Part shown: piece after piece, positions 1 through 7,338 of the stretch
Numbering within the stretch: position 1 is the stretch's first letter
How the letters are laid out: the number at the start of each line of letters is the position of its first letter
Assembly (NCBI GenBank): GCA_022790855.1
Contig: JAAVYA010000012.1
Span: forward strand, 1-35,853
Direction: 5' to 3'
DNA from: Lachnospiraceae bacterium
Lineage (GTDB): Bacteria > Bacillota > Clostridia > Lachnospirales > Lachnospiraceae
DNA: 35,853 nucleotides
Notes under the pieces: generated by a model
Databases searched by the model: none
Told to the model about the DNA's origin: nothing
The model's input: the letters and a program-made list of their open reading frames with translations, nothing else
Translations under genes and position numbers: made by a program

Positions 1-189
1 GCAAGTCATCTTTTACCGATTGCAGCTCCTTCTTTATCACTATCTGTTCTTCTTTTACCGACTGCAAGTCATCTTTTACCGATTGCAGCTCCTTCTTTAT
101 CACTATCTGTTCTTCTTTTACCGATTGCAAGTCATTCTTAATAGGTTCCAATTTCTGATCCATCATATTCGATATGGCTTGTAACAATT
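1..189. repeat. 63-bp tandem repeat (21 codons, three heptads)
   Basis: The unit starting GCAAGTCATCTTTTACCGAT occurs at 1 and 64, and a diverged third copy starts at 127 (GCAAGTCATT). The first two copies are nearly identical. The period is a multiple of three, so gain or loss of a unit keeps the frame and lengthens or shortens the coiled coil by 21 residues. The array continues beyond the left edge, so the copy number is unknown. Confidence 0.9.
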
Positions 190-202
190 CATTTGTTCCC
201 AT
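1..202 (-). CDS. Coiled-coil repeat protein, N-terminal part (runs off the window)
   Basis: The reading frame opens at an ATG (202-200) behind a G-rich ribosome binding site at about 212-218 and stays open to the window edge, giving 67 residues. The protein starts MGTNELLQAISNMMDQKLEP and then consists of heptads of the type LQSVKDD, LQSVKEE, QIVIKKE. Hydrophobic residues fall at regular heptad positions between Lys/Glu/Asp, so a long parallel coiled coil is expected. No signal peptide or membrane segment is visible. The heptads are encoded by a 63-bp tandem repeat. The C-terminal part is outside the window, so no function can be assigned. Such proteins in Firmicutes are often annotated only as hypothetical coiled-coil proteins. 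Confidence 0.75.
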   Translation of the reverse strand, partial: MGTNELLQAISNMMDQKLEPIKNDLQSVKEEQIVIKKELQSVKDDLQSVKEEQIVIKKELQSVKDDL

Positions 203-245
203 TATATTGCACCCCCCTTCATTATCTACCACATAATTGTTGCTT

Positions 246-251
246 AGTATA
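246..251 (-). promoter_or_regulatory. Extended -10 element for the coiled-coil gene
   Basis: On the minus strand the sequence reads TGGTATACT, a TGN-TATACT extended -10 box about 45 nt upstream of the coiled-coil start codon. No convincing -35 box is seen; extended -10 promoters can do without one. Confidence 0.4.
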
Positions 252-263
252 CCACATAAAGAA

Positions 264-296
264 AAGAAAGTCTATGAAATTGTCAAAGACTTTCTT
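264..296 (-). terminator. Hairpin terminator after the OFA transporter gene
   Basis: AAGAAAGTCT and AGACTTTCTT form a perfect 10-bp stem around a 13-nt loop, followed on the minus strand by a T-rich stretch (TTCTTTATG). It lies about 70 nt beyond the transporter stop and just before the promoter of the next minus-strand gene. The stem is AT-rich, so strength is uncertain. Confidence 0.55.
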
Positions 297-368
297 CCAT
301 ATCCTGTGGACAAAAAAGCTAGAAACCACTTAGATAATATGGGCAATGCTAATCTGAATCTATTGAAA

Positions 369-1682
369 TTAGAGCTGATCAATCCCCATCTCTTTTTCAA
401 ATTCCTCTATCTGGACTCTGGTCATATAATCTCTGTTATATTTATGTTCATCAATAAATAATACTATTACAACGACCGCTAAGGAAGCCACGGCTGCAAT
501 AACATACGACATTCTCAAACGTCCTGTCGCATTCAACACATTTCCGTTGACTATAAATCCAAAAGAGGATACCAATGCCTGAATTGGAAACAATACACTG
601 TTTACTTTCTTAAATCCATGTCTGCCGAAAACCGCTGCCGGAAGGGATGTAGTAAAGTTTGCGGAGCCACCTAAAGCTAGTGCAAACATCGCCAAAAACA
701 CAATTACCAGCGGACGCACTTCCGACACTTCCAAAAGCAGTGCCGCCGCATACCAGATTCCAAAGAAAATCATGTTTTTTTTCGTTCCCAATTTTTGATC
801 CAGGGCTCCAATCAACCACGACCCTGCAATTCCTGCAAATGCAAGAATCGTCATAATGCCCACTGCCTGACTCTGGGTAAATCCAACCTCTTGATTTCGT
901 ACTACCAGCTGGGTAATAATAATGGTAGAAACAAACTGATATCCCCCAGAAGCGATTGCTACCAGCCAAAAGGTTTTTCTGGTAAATAATTTCTTTACAG
1001 TCCAGCCTCCATCCTCGTCAATCTCTTCACTAAAATATTCTGTCTGGTAAATCTCATCAGATACATGATCTGGATTCATCCCCCATTCCTGAGGAGTATT
1101 CCGAATTACTAACAATCCTGCAATACCCAAAATACATACCAAAACTGCCGGAAGCGCCACCGCATTCTGTACCCCAAATCTTCCTACCAGAAATGTAATC
1201 AAGGGTACAAAAAAACCCGTTGCCATATTATGCCCCATAGTGGTATATCCCATAACAATCCTTTTTTTCTTCGGAAACCACTGCGCTACTAATGCGCCGC
1301 CTGCAATATATCCTGCGCTCATAGCCCCTATGGTACATACGCACAACGCACATGCATACTGCACAATGCTTCCAGCGCGACCCATGCCGAAATACCCTGC
1401 TCCGGCCAGAATAAGACAAACAAAGGATGTCGCTCTAGGTCCGATTTTCCGATTGACAGCACCCATAAGGAAGAAGAAAATAACCCCCACCATCGCGGCT
1501 ACCGTTCCCATATTCAATACGTCTCCGTCTGGTATACCAAGTCTCTCTGCAACTGCGGGAGCTACAATGTTAGAACTGTCATTCACCATACCTGCATAGA
1601 ACCAAAACATCAGCAGGCAGTACAAAATCGTTATCCAACCTTTGCCAAACCCAAACAATTCGCTTTTCTTTTGTTTTTCCAT
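369..1682 (-). CDS. OFA-type major facilitator superfamily transporter
   Basis: 437 residues with about 12 hydrophobic segments, the normal length for this family. The stretch after TM6 contains NTPQEWGMNPD, typical of the oxalate/formate antiporter (OFA) group of MFS proteins, which exchange or import small organic anions. The basic loop after TM4 (WFPKKKRIVMGY) also fits the family. The start has a usable ribosome binding site (GGAGATCAGGAAAATG). It is the last gene of a unit with a LysR regulator and a UroD-fold protein, so its substrate is probably tied to that enzyme. A possible internal promoter (TATACT, about 40 nt upstream) may allow separate expression. The substrate cannot be read from sequence. 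Confidence 0.85.
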   Translation of the reverse strand: MEKQKKSELFGFGKGWITILYCLLMFWFYAGMVNDSSNIVAPAVAERLGIPDGDVLNMGTVAAMVGVIFFFLMGAVNRKIGPRATSFVCLILAGAGYFGMGRAGSIVQYACALCVCTIGAMSAGYIAGGALVAQWFPKKKRIVMGYTTMGHNMATGFFVPLITFLVGRFGVQNAVALPAVLVCILGIAGLLVIRNTPQEWGMNPDHVSDEIYQTEYFSEEIDEDGGWTVKKLFTRKTFWLVAIASGGYQFVSTIIITQLVVRNQEVGFTQSQAVGIMTILAFAGIAGSWLIGALDQKLGTKKNMIFFGIWYAAALLLEVSEVRPLVIVFLAMFALALGGSANFTTSLPAAVFGRHGFKKVNSVLFPIQALVSSFGFIVNGNVLNATGRLRMSYVIAAVASLAVVVIVLFIDEHKYNRDYMTRVQIEEFEKEMGIDQL

Positions 1683-1786
1683 TTTCCTGATCTCCTCTCT
1701 TTATGTTCCTATCAATATCAGTATAGGTCTTAGGAAATTTTTTGAAAAATGGAAAATCTTTATCCTATCATGCTGTTTTTGAATGA

Positions 1787-2704
1787 CTATTCTTCGATCA
1801 TCGAGAGAGCTTCATCCAAAAATATCTGCAAGTATTCTTTTGGGCTGTCTTTCCTCCATGCTATTACAAATCCACTGCCGGTATTTTCAATTGGAACAAG
1901 AACATGTTCCTCCTTATTCAAATCTGCATAATATTTGTCACATATAAATACATCCCTGTCCGTCTGCAAATTCAGGGTAAGAGAATTTGCAGACGAAACA
2001 TAACTGGTAATATTAGGTGCAAAGCCAAAAGGGCGGCACAGATTTTCAATCATTTGGGTATATTCCGGCAAATATTGGGGTGAAATGCTGACAAAATCCG
2101 CACACTTTAAATCTCCGGCAGAAATATATTTCTTTTTTGCCAGCGGATTTGTTTTTCTCATACATGCGCAATGGCATGTTTGCCCCATCAAATGCCAACT
2201 GATCTGATCCAAATCCCTTCGGTCAAAATCATAATAAATGGAAAAAATCACGTCCGTTTCCCCATGAATCAGCATTCGGCGAATATCTTGGGCAGAATCC
2301 GATTCGATGCGAAGGAAGATATCGGGATGCTTGCTGGAAAATATTTCCATAAAAGGCAGCAAGAAAGCTTTTGGCCGGAAAGAATCCAAAATCGCTATCA
2401 CAATACTTTTCGTTTTTCCCTGCTGCAGTACATGGGCATATTGAATGTCCTCTTCCAACTGTTTTACGCTGTTCTCCCATTTTTCATATAAATACCGGCC
2501 TGCAGGGGTCAGTTGGATATTCTTGCTTCCTCGTACAAACAACTGTAAATCCAACTGAGCCTCCAGGCTTTTTAATTTTTTACTCAAAGTAGGCTGGCTT
2601 AAATTAAAATACTCTGACGCTTTCGTAATATTCCCATATTCCGCCGCTTTCACAAAATATTGAATCTGCCCCAGACTTACATTCCGGATATCTACATTAT
2701 GCAT
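1787..2704 (-). CDS. LysR-family transcriptional regulator
   Basis: 305 residues from the chosen ATG, the usual LysR length. The N-terminus shows the winged helix-turn-helix (VSLGQIQYFVKAAEYGNITK, then ASEYFNLSQPTLSKKLKSLE); the rest is a periplasmic-binding-protein-like effector domain. I chose the start MHNVDIRN because it begins at the DNA-binding domain and overlaps the stop of the upstream gene by 8 bp (2697-2704), which suggests translational coupling. An in-frame start 84 bp further upstream lies inside the neighbouring gene and adds residues foreign to the family. It presumably controls the flanking methyltransferase-like gene and transporter in response to their substrate; the effector is unknown. 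Confidence 0.9.
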   Translation of the reverse strand: MHNVDIRNVSLGQIQYFVKAAEYGNITKASEYFNLSQPTLSKKLKSLEAQLDLQLFVRGSKNIQLTPAGRYLYEKWENSVKQLEEDIQYAHVLQQGKTKSIVIAILDSFRPKAFLLPFMEIFSSKHPDIFLRIESDSAQDIRRMLIHGETDVIFSIYYDFDRRDLDQISWHLMGQTCHCACMRKTNPLAKKKYISAGDLKCADFVSISPQYLPEYTQMIENLCRPFGFAPNITSYVSSANSLTLNLQTDRDVFICDKYYADLNKEEHVLVPIENTGSGFVIAWRKDSPKEYLQIFLDEALSMIEE

Positions 2705-3653
2705 AATGGTAAAATTCTTTCCCGTATTTTGAAACCTCATCAATAACAATTTCCCGCACTTTATCGTCAATAATCGGAGCCAGCGCACAATAACCGCCGT
2801 CCTTGGCCAATTTATTCAATGTCCGCCGTACTTCCCCACGAATCTCCGCTTCAGACGCCCCTGGTTTTTCCAAAACATCCTGGGTCCGAAATCCGCCGCT
2901 TAATAAAATCTGATCTCCAAACCTCTCTTTTATTTCTTCCACCTGGTTGCAATATTGCAGCGGCTGGATTGAATCAATGCCCATCTCCACCAATTCCGGA
3001 ATCGTAGGCTTTATATAACCACAGGAATGCATTTCAAAAATCATCCCTTCCTCATGGACAGCATCAATTACCCTCTGTATGCATGGTTTTATGAATTCCC
3101 GCCACATATCCATAGAAAAAAACATATTTTGGTTATTCCCCCAATCATCATGAAACGCCACAATATCCAATTGGAAATATTTTTTTAAAATCCGGATATA
3201 TCTGCATTTATGTTCCGTAATCGCTTCAAAAAGTTCTTTTACTTCATCAGGCGTCTCATAAAATGCACACATGGCGTTTTCAAATCCCATCAGGCTCATC
3301 ATCCGCTCAAAGGGGCCATTCAACAACATACACAGAGAAACCTTGTGTTCTCTGTCCCATCCTGCCGTTATCTCTTGTGCAATCTGTTCCCAATCATAGG
3401 AATCTAAATCAGGCATGCTTATCTTTTCCTGCCAGCCTTCCAAATCCTTCAGTAATTCCTGTCCCGGTGTTTCAGTCTGGGAATGCAGCTCGGGGGTATA
3501 CGTCCAGTTTACTCCAAACCAATCGTCTCCGGTACCCTCTCCAAAATACCGTTCTCCAAAAGAATCCATAATATCAAAATCCAAAAAACCGTTGGGAACA
3601 TATTGGGGCTGTTCATGATGATATGCCCGAAGCATATTTTCTCGTCCAGTCAT
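2697..3653 (-). CDS. Uroporphyrinogen decarboxylase-fold (MtaA/CmuA-like) methyltransferase
   Basis: 318 residues with the URO-D fold signature of the corrinoid-linked methyltransferases rather than haem-pathway HemE. Visible marks are HDDWG (168-172), the likely metal-binding HSCG (209-212), LSGGF (251-255) and GGYCALAP with a Cys at 289. Related MtaA, MtbA and CmuA proteins use a zinc ion held by His/Cys to move methyl groups between corrinoid proteins and thiols. No corrinoid-protein gene is present in the window, so any partner must be encoded elsewhere. The start has a strong ribosome binding site (AGGAGGATTATTGTATG). It is first in the unit with the LysR and OFA genes. Role in methyl-compound use or O-demethylation is inference. 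Confidence 0.8.
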   Translation of the reverse strand: MTGRENMLRAYHHEQPQYVPNGFLDFDIMDSFGERYFGEGTGDDWFGVNWTYTPELHSQTETPGQELLKDLEGWQEKISMPDLDSYDWEQIAQEITAGWDREHKVSLCMLLNGPFERMMSLMGFENAMCAFYETPDEVKELFEAITEHKCRYIRILKKYFQLDIVAFHDDWGNNQNMFFSMDMWREFIKPCIQRVIDAVHEEGMIFEMHSCGYIKPTIPELVEMGIDSIQPLQYCNQVEEIKERFGDQILLSGGFRTQDVLEKPGASEAEIRGEVRRTLNKLAKDGGYCALAPIIDDKVREIVIDEVSKYGKEFYHYA

Positions 3654-3688
3654 ACAATAATCCTCCTATTTCACTATTTTTTATTCCT

Positions 3689-3694
3689 AGTATA
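3689..3694 (-). promoter_or_regulatory. Possible -10 box for the methyltransferase-LysR-transporter unit
   Basis: TATACT on the minus strand, about 35 nt upstream of the methyltransferase start. The -35 region is T-rich with no good match, as expected of an activator-dependent promoter. Confidence 0.35.
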
Positions 3695-3782
3695 GCAAGA
3701 CTTCTAAAAAAAGAAAAACAACTTTTTTTCCTGCTCCCATGCCGATTTGGCATACTAACCACCATATATTTTAAAACAAAAG

Positions 3783-3818
3783 AAAAAGCTGCAAACCACT
3801 TAAATCATGGTTTCCAGC
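3783..3818 (-). terminator. Rho-independent terminator of the tRNA-Glu gene
   Basis: On the minus strand GCTGGAAACCA pairs with TGGTTTGCAGC (one G-G mismatch), followed directly by TTTTTC. It begins about 37 nt after the tRNA 3' end. Confidence 0.75.
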
Positions 3819-3854
3819 ATCTCTTGGGTTGGGCTATTCTTTTCAAATAGTCAA

Positions 3855-3926
3855 CAGCTCGTAGGGGAATCGAACCCCTGTTTCCGCCGTGAGAGGGCGG
3901 CGTCTTAACCGCTTGACCAACGAGCC
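3855..3926 (-). tRNA. tRNA-Glu (anticodon CUC)
   Basis: A 72-nt cloverleaf can be drawn: acceptor GGCTCGT/ACGAGCT (first pair G-U), D arm with TGGTCAAGCGGTTAAGA, anticodon stem CCGCC/GGCGG with loop CTCTCAC giving anticodon CTC (complement at 3891-3893), and T arm AGGGGTTCGATTCCCCT. No CCA is encoded: the bases after the discriminator are TTG. It reads GAG codons. It stands alone between its own promoter and terminator. Confidence 0.95.
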
Positions 3927-3948
3927 ATAACTGAACTCAACAATAATT

Positions 3949-3976
3949 ATTATACACATAATAAGAAAAAAATCAA
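3949..3976 (-). promoter_or_regulatory. Promoter of the tRNA-Glu gene
   Basis: A perfect -10 TATAAT (3949-3954) and a -35 TTGATT (3971-3976) are separated by 16 bp, with the -10 box 22 nt before the tRNA 5' end. Confidence 0.7.
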
Positions 3977-4040
3977 GTACTTTTTACAATTTTTTTCAAT
4001 TTTTTTATTTTAAAACATATGCGGCAAAAAAGCAGTATCT

Positions 4041-4073
4041 TTTATCGGAACTTGCCTAGCAAGCTCCGATAAA
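4041..4073 (-). terminator. Hairpin at the end of the infC-rpmI-rplT operon
   Basis: A long stem pairs TTTATCGGA with TCCGATAAA and CTTGC with GCAAG (one A-C mismatch, 3-nt loop), about 30 nt after the rplT stop. The U-run is not directly attached; the nearest T6 on the minus strand is 10 nt further. It is a likely but not textbook terminator. Confidence 0.5.
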
Positions 4074-4102
4074 CCATATGCCTGTTTTATACGGATGAAT
4101 GC

Positions 4103-4459
4103 TTATGCCACCTTGCTCTTTGCCAGCTCTGCCAATGTAGCAAAACCTGCCGCATCATTGACTGCCATATCCGCAAGCATCTTCCGGTTTACTTCTACGC
4201 CGGCCAGCTTCAGACCATGCATAAACTGGCTGTAAGAAATGCCGTTGATTCTAGCCGCTGCATTGATACGGGCGATCCAAAGCTGACGAAACTGCCTTTT
4301 ACGCTCTTTTCTTCCCTTATAGGAGCTGGCCAGTGCCCGCATTACCGATTGCTTTGCGATACGATACTGCTTAGAACGCGCTCCCCGGTAGCCCTTTGCC
4401 AATTTTAATACTCTATTATGCTTCCTTCTGGCGTTCATTCCGCCTTTGATTCTTGCCAT
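4103..4459 (-). CDS. rplT: 50S ribosomal protein L20
   Basis: 118 residues, the standard length. The opening [20 protein letters not shown] and the central [20 protein letters not shown] are characteristic of L20. L20 binds 23S rRNA early in large-subunit assembly and in many bacteria also represses its own operon by binding the leader of the infC mRNA. The gene lies 22 bp after rpmI and is last in the operon. The highly basic N-terminal extension is intact. Confidence 0.97.
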   Translation of the reverse strand: MARIKGGMNARRKHNRVLKLAKGYRGARSKQYRIAKQSVMRALASSYKGRKERKRQFRQLWIARINAAARINGISYSQFMHGLKLAGVEVNRKMLADMAVNDAAGFATLAELAKSKVA

Positions 4460-4481
4460 GTCTGTTCCCTCCTATTCTATC

Positions 4482-4679
4482 CTATAAATACGGTAAAATT
4501 TTCTTCATGTTCTTAACATTTGTCTTGTCTGTAATCGCAGACTTTCTGAGATTTCTCTTTCTCTTGGGAGATTTCTTTGTTAAGATGTGGCTCTTATACG
4601 CTTTATTTCTCTTTAATTTTCCAGTTCCCGTTACTTTGAAACGCTTTGCAGCAGATCTGCTTGTTTTCATTTTTGGCAT
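4482..4679 (-). CDS. rpmI: 50S ribosomal protein L35
   Basis: 65 residues, the standard length. The start [20 protein letters not shown] is the L35 signature, followed by a very basic stretch ([12 protein letters not shown]). The ATG is preceded by GGAGGAAATGTAAC. It sits between infC and rplT in the classic order, with short gaps (25 bp to infC, 22 bp to rplT), so the three are co-transcribed and share leader control. Confidence 0.97.
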   Translation of the reverse strand: MPKMKTSRSAAKRFKVTGTGKLKRNKAYKSHILTKKSPKRKRNLRKSAITDKTNVKNMKKILPYL

Positions 4680-4704
4680 GTTACATTTCCTCCTTAAGAA
4701 TCAA

Positions 4705-5211
4705 TCATTTCTTCTCGGTCAGCACCATACTGATGCTCCGGCCTTCTACCTTCGGTGCCTTTTCCACTGCCGCGATATCCGCCAACTGCTCCGCAAAATC
4801 ATCCAGGATGTGCTTGCTTTTGTGCATATGCGCCATCTCTCTTCCTCGGAACCGCAGCGTTATCTTGACCTTATTGCCCTTGGCAATAAACTTTCTGGCA
4901 GCATTGACCTTTGTATTCAGGTCGTTCTCCTCAATATTGGGAGACAGGCGGATCTCTTTCACTTCAACGATCCTTTGCTTCTTCTTGGCTTCTTTCTCCT
5001 TCCGGATCTGCTCATACCTGTACTTCCCGTAATCAATAATCTTACATACGGGCGGCTTGGCCGTAGGGGCAATCTTTACTAAATCCAATTCTGCCTCCTG
5101 TGCCAGCTTCAACGCCTCCCTCGAAGACATAATGCCAAGCTGTTCTCCGTCTGCGCCTACAACGCGAACTTCCCTGTCTTTGATTTGTTCATTAATCATT
5201 AATCCGCTAAT
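4705..5211 (-). CDS. infC: Translation initiation factor IF-3, starting at an AUU codon
   Basis: IF-3 binds the 30S subunit, keeps it apart from the 50S and checks the initiator codon. The sequence has the N-domain (MINEQIKDREVRVVGADGEQ, PPVCKIIDYGKYRYEQ), a basic linker (EKEAKKKQR) and the C-domain (KVKITLRFRGREMAHM). The first in-frame ATG (5199) lies 21 nt from the only strong ribosome binding site (GGAGGT, 5221-5226). An in-frame ATT at 5211-5209 lies 9 nt from it, giving MSGLMINEQ and 168 residues. A rare ATT start is a known self-regulatory feature of infC, since IF-3 rejects non-standard start codons, so I place the start there. The leader upstream carries an attenuator. Confidence 0.93.
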   Translation of the reverse strand: MSGLMINEQIKDREVRVVGADGEQLGIMSSREALKLAQEAELDLVKIAPTAKPPVCKIIDYGKYRYEQIRKEKEAKKKQRIVEVKEIRLSPNIEENDLNTKVNAARKFIAKGNKVKITLRFRGREMAHMHKSKHILDDFAEQLADIAAVEKAPKVEGRSISMVLTEKK

Positions 5212-5428
5212 GGTCTCTGCACCTCCAAAAAATTATTCATAACTCTATGCCGATAGGGCTTTTGCCATATAAAAAATCCTCAGACATTTTCTATACAACA
5301 AAAAAGTGGATAGGCAGACTATCCACAATTCATTCTCTGAAAACACAAACTACGTGTCGGAATATAAACCATTAGTCGCCCAATTGCGCTAAGGTGAGAG
5401 TGGATACTCTACTTTGTTTTCTAACAAC
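5212..5428 (-). promoter_or_regulatory. infC leader with attenuator (L20-leader-like)
   Basis: This is the roughly 215-nt untranslated leader between the predicted transcription start and the IF-3 start codon. It contains an early segment TATCCAC (5406-5400) and a later intrinsic terminator whose 5' arm begins GTGGATA. These two can pair with each other instead of forming the terminator, the layout of transcription attenuation. Leaders of this kind before infC in Firmicutes are controlled by L20; assignment to that class is by position and inference. Confidence 0.6.
5300..5326 (-). terminator. Intrinsic terminator (attenuator) in the infC leader
   Basis: GTGGATAG and CTATCCAC form a perfect 8-bp stem around TCTGC, followed on the minus strand by TTTTTT. 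It lies before the coding sequence and about 100 nt into the leader, so it must be a conditional terminator, not the end of a gene. Confidence 0.8.
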
Positions 5429-5434
5429 TACTGT

Positions 5435-5463
5435 AGTCTACCACATGTTACGCTATCCGTCAA
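5435..5463 (-). promoter_or_regulatory. Promoter of the infC-rpmI-rplT operon
   Basis: -35 TTGACG (5463-5458) and -10 TAGACT (5440-5435) with a 17-bp spacer on the minus strand. Confidence 0.7.
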
Positions 5464-5532
5464 GCATTTTTTACGCCAGGCATTTGCGCTTTTGCGCTTT
5501 CCAACTCCATTTTACAAAATCGCTCCCCTTCA

Positions 5533-5561
5533 TTGCTTTTCTGTCTCCGATCCCTTATAAT
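5533..5561 (+). promoter_or_regulatory. Promoter of the PHP phosphoesterase gene
   Basis: -35 TTGCTT and a perfect -10 TATAAT with a 17-bp spacer, giving a leader of about 90 nt before the start codon at 5659. Confidence 0.65.
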
Positions 5562-5566
5562 ATAAC

Positions 5567-5600
5567 CCTCCGCAGGCATCTGGACGCGCATCTGCGGAGG
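5567..5600 (+). promoter_or_regulatory. GC-rich hairpin at the 5' end of the PHP gene leader
   Basis: CCTCCGCAG and CTGCGGAGG form a perfect 9-bp stem around a 16-nt loop, starting about 6 nt after the -10 box. There is no U-run, so it is not a terminator. It would sit at the very 5' end of the transcript and may stabilise it. Confidence 0.55.
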
Positions 5601-5658
5601 AGTATGTTTATCCACAAAAATATACCGCTAAGAACGGCCTGTTAAGGAGGAATCCGCT

Positions 5659-6522
5659 ATGAATGATCCTAACGTTGACACATCCATTGACCTTCACATC
5701 CACTCCACAGAATCCGATGGAACGCTCTCTCCCCGTGAGGTAGTTTGCCTTGCCGCCCAAATGCAGCTTTCGGCTATCGCCCTGACAGACCACGATACCG
5801 TCTCGGGACTGCCCGCTGCCCGTGCCGCCGCAAGAGAATTCTCCATCGAACTGGTTCCCGGCCTAGAACTTTCCACCGAACATCGCGGCAGGGAGGTCCA
5901 CATCCTAGGATACTATATAGACGACACAAATCCTGGCTTCTTAGAAAAATTAGACTGTTTTTGCCGCGACAGAGATGAGCGAAACCGTAAAATGGCGAAA
6001 AAATTGCAGGAAGCAAGTCTTTCCATCTCTTACGAAGCCCTTACAGACACCTATCCGGACAGTGTGATCACCCGGGCCCACTTTGCAAGATACCTGACTG
6101 ATACCAGGCAGGTAAAAGACCGGGAAACTGTATTTGGAAAATATCTGGGGGACGGCTGCCGCTGCTACGTTCCCAGGGAAAAAATCACGCCCTTTGAAGC
6201 CATTGACGTGATCCGCTCCAGCGGCGGCCTGGCTTATTTCGCTCATCCTCTGCTGTGCCGCATGAACCGCGACTATCTGGACGCTTTGGTAAGAACCTTA
6301 GCGGAGCACGGGCTTACGGGACTGGAAGCCATCTATTCCACCTACCAGCCAAACCAGGAGCTGGCCATGAAGCGCCTGGCTCAAAAATACAGCCTGCTCA
6401 TCAGTGGAGGTTCTGACTTCCACGGCTCCAACAAACCCCATATCCGCCTCGGAAAGGGGACAGGTTCTCTGAAGGTTCCCTACTGCTGTCTGCAGCAGAT
6501 GAAGGAGCGTCTCAAAGAATAA
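5659..6522 (+). CDS. PHP-domain phosphoesterase (RNase AM / YciV-like)
   Basis: 287 residues, the usual length of the YciV/TrpH group. The PHP metal-site motifs are all present: DLHIHSTESDG (11-21), TDHD (43-46), GLELST (68-73), FAHP in the middle and GGSDFHG near the C-terminus. Family members hydrolyse 3',5'-nucleoside bisphosphates and trim short RNAs from the 5' end, using a cluster of divalent metals in the cytoplasm. A strong ribosome binding site (AAGGAGGAATCCGCTATG) fixes the start. The gene is monocistronic and its last 11 bp overlap the 3' end of the HAD gene on the other strand. Whether the RNA or the mononucleotide activity dominates cannot be told from sequence. Confidence 0.85.
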   Translation: MNDPNVDTSIDLHIHSTESDGTLSPREVVCLAAQMQLSAIALTDHDTVSGLPAARAAAREFSIELVPGLELSTEHRGREVHILGYYIDDTNPGFLEKLDCFCRDRDERNRKMAKKLQEASLSISYEALTDTYPDSVITRAHFARYLTDTRQVKDRETVFGKYLGDGCRCYVPREKITPFEAIDVIRSSGGLAYFAHPLLCRMNRDYLDALVRTLAEHGLTGLEAIYSTYQPNQELAMKRLAQKYSLLISGGSDFHGSNKPHIRLGKGTGSLKVPYCCLQQMKERLKE

Positions 6523-7321
6523 ATTTATCGATAATCTCCGCGACGGCATCGTGCTCATTGTCGTTGGCCGTAATAAAGTCCGCGGCCATTTTTACATCTT
6601 CAAAGGCATTGCGTACCGCAATCCCGGTTCCTGCCTCGCGGAGCATAGAGATATCGTTACGCTCATCCCCCGCCGCATACGTATCCTCCGTTCTCACATT
6701 CAGGAACTCTTTCAGGAAGCGGACGCCCCTGCCCTTGTCTGTATCTACGGGACAATATTCCAGATATTCCCTGCAGGAGAAAAAACTGCTGCACTTTCCT
6801 TCCTCCCAGCTTCTGTGCTGCCGCTGGAACCGTTTTAGCTTCTCCGGCTCATCCAAGCTGGCCAATAACACTTTGCAGGGTTCCTTTTCCAACGAAGCAA
6901 ACATGTTTTTTACGATTTTGTAAGGCATTTTCGTCGTCTGCACATAATATTCCAGCTCTTTATCATTCCTTCCGGCTAAAATATATTCATCGGAATACGT
7001 CTGTATATGTAAGCCGCAGCGTTCCGCTTCTTCAAACAAATATTCCACATGTTCAATGGGAAGGGTTCGTTTATTCAGGATCATATCTGCCGCACAGTCG
7101 TAAATGACAGCCCCGTTAAATGCGATCATATAGCAGCCCGGCAGGGTAAGCCCCAACTGACGGACTACCGTCAGGCCGCTGTTTACAGGCCTTCCGGTGG
7201 CCACCACCAGATGGTGCCCCGCGTCTAACATCCGCCGGATGGCCCGCCGGTTCTCCCGGGAAACGGTTTTATCACTTTTTAATAATGTTTCATCCAAATC
7301 CGTAAATAATATTTTTTTCAT
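6512..7321 (-). CDS. Cof-type HAD-IIB family hydrolase (sugar-phosphate phosphatase-like)
   Basis: 269 residues. HAD motif I is FTDLDETLL with the nucleophile Asp8 and acid Asp10, followed by ATGRP, a cap domain, and GDERNDISML for metal binding. This is the Cof/YidA layout; such proteins dephosphorylate sugar phosphates or related metabolites. I start at MKKILF, next to GGAGGAATCGCTATG; a longer in-frame opening would run into ppk and adds no conserved sequence. It is the last gene of the pheA-ATPase-ppx-ppk unit, 17 bp after ppk. No terminator is visible behind it, and it overlaps the convergent PHP gene. The substrate is unknown. Confidence 0.88.
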   Translation of the reverse strand: MKKILFTDLDETLLKSDKTVSRENRRAIRRMLDAGHHLVVATGRPVNSGLTVVRQLGLTLPGCYMIAFNGAVIYDCAADMILNKRTLPIEHVEYLFEEAERCGLHIQTYSDEYILAGRNDKELEYYVQTTKMPYKIVKNMFASLEKEPCKVLLASLDEPEKLKRFQRQHRSWEEGKCSSFFSCREYLEYCPVDTDKGRGVRFLKEFLNVRTEDTYAAGDERNDISMLREAGTGIAVRNAFEDVKMAADFITANDNEHDAVAEIIDKFIL

Positions 7322-7338
7322 AGCGATTCCTCCCTCTG

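Noticed and set aside
1..189. Direct repeats resembling a CRISPR array
   Set aside because: The repeats are contiguous with no unique spacers, have a 63-bp coding period and encode heptads.
4453..5082. Plus-strand open frame of 209 codons over infC-rpmI
   Set aside because: Antisense to three well-supported ribosomal and translation genes; hydrophobic content is an artefact of the basic proteins on the other strand.
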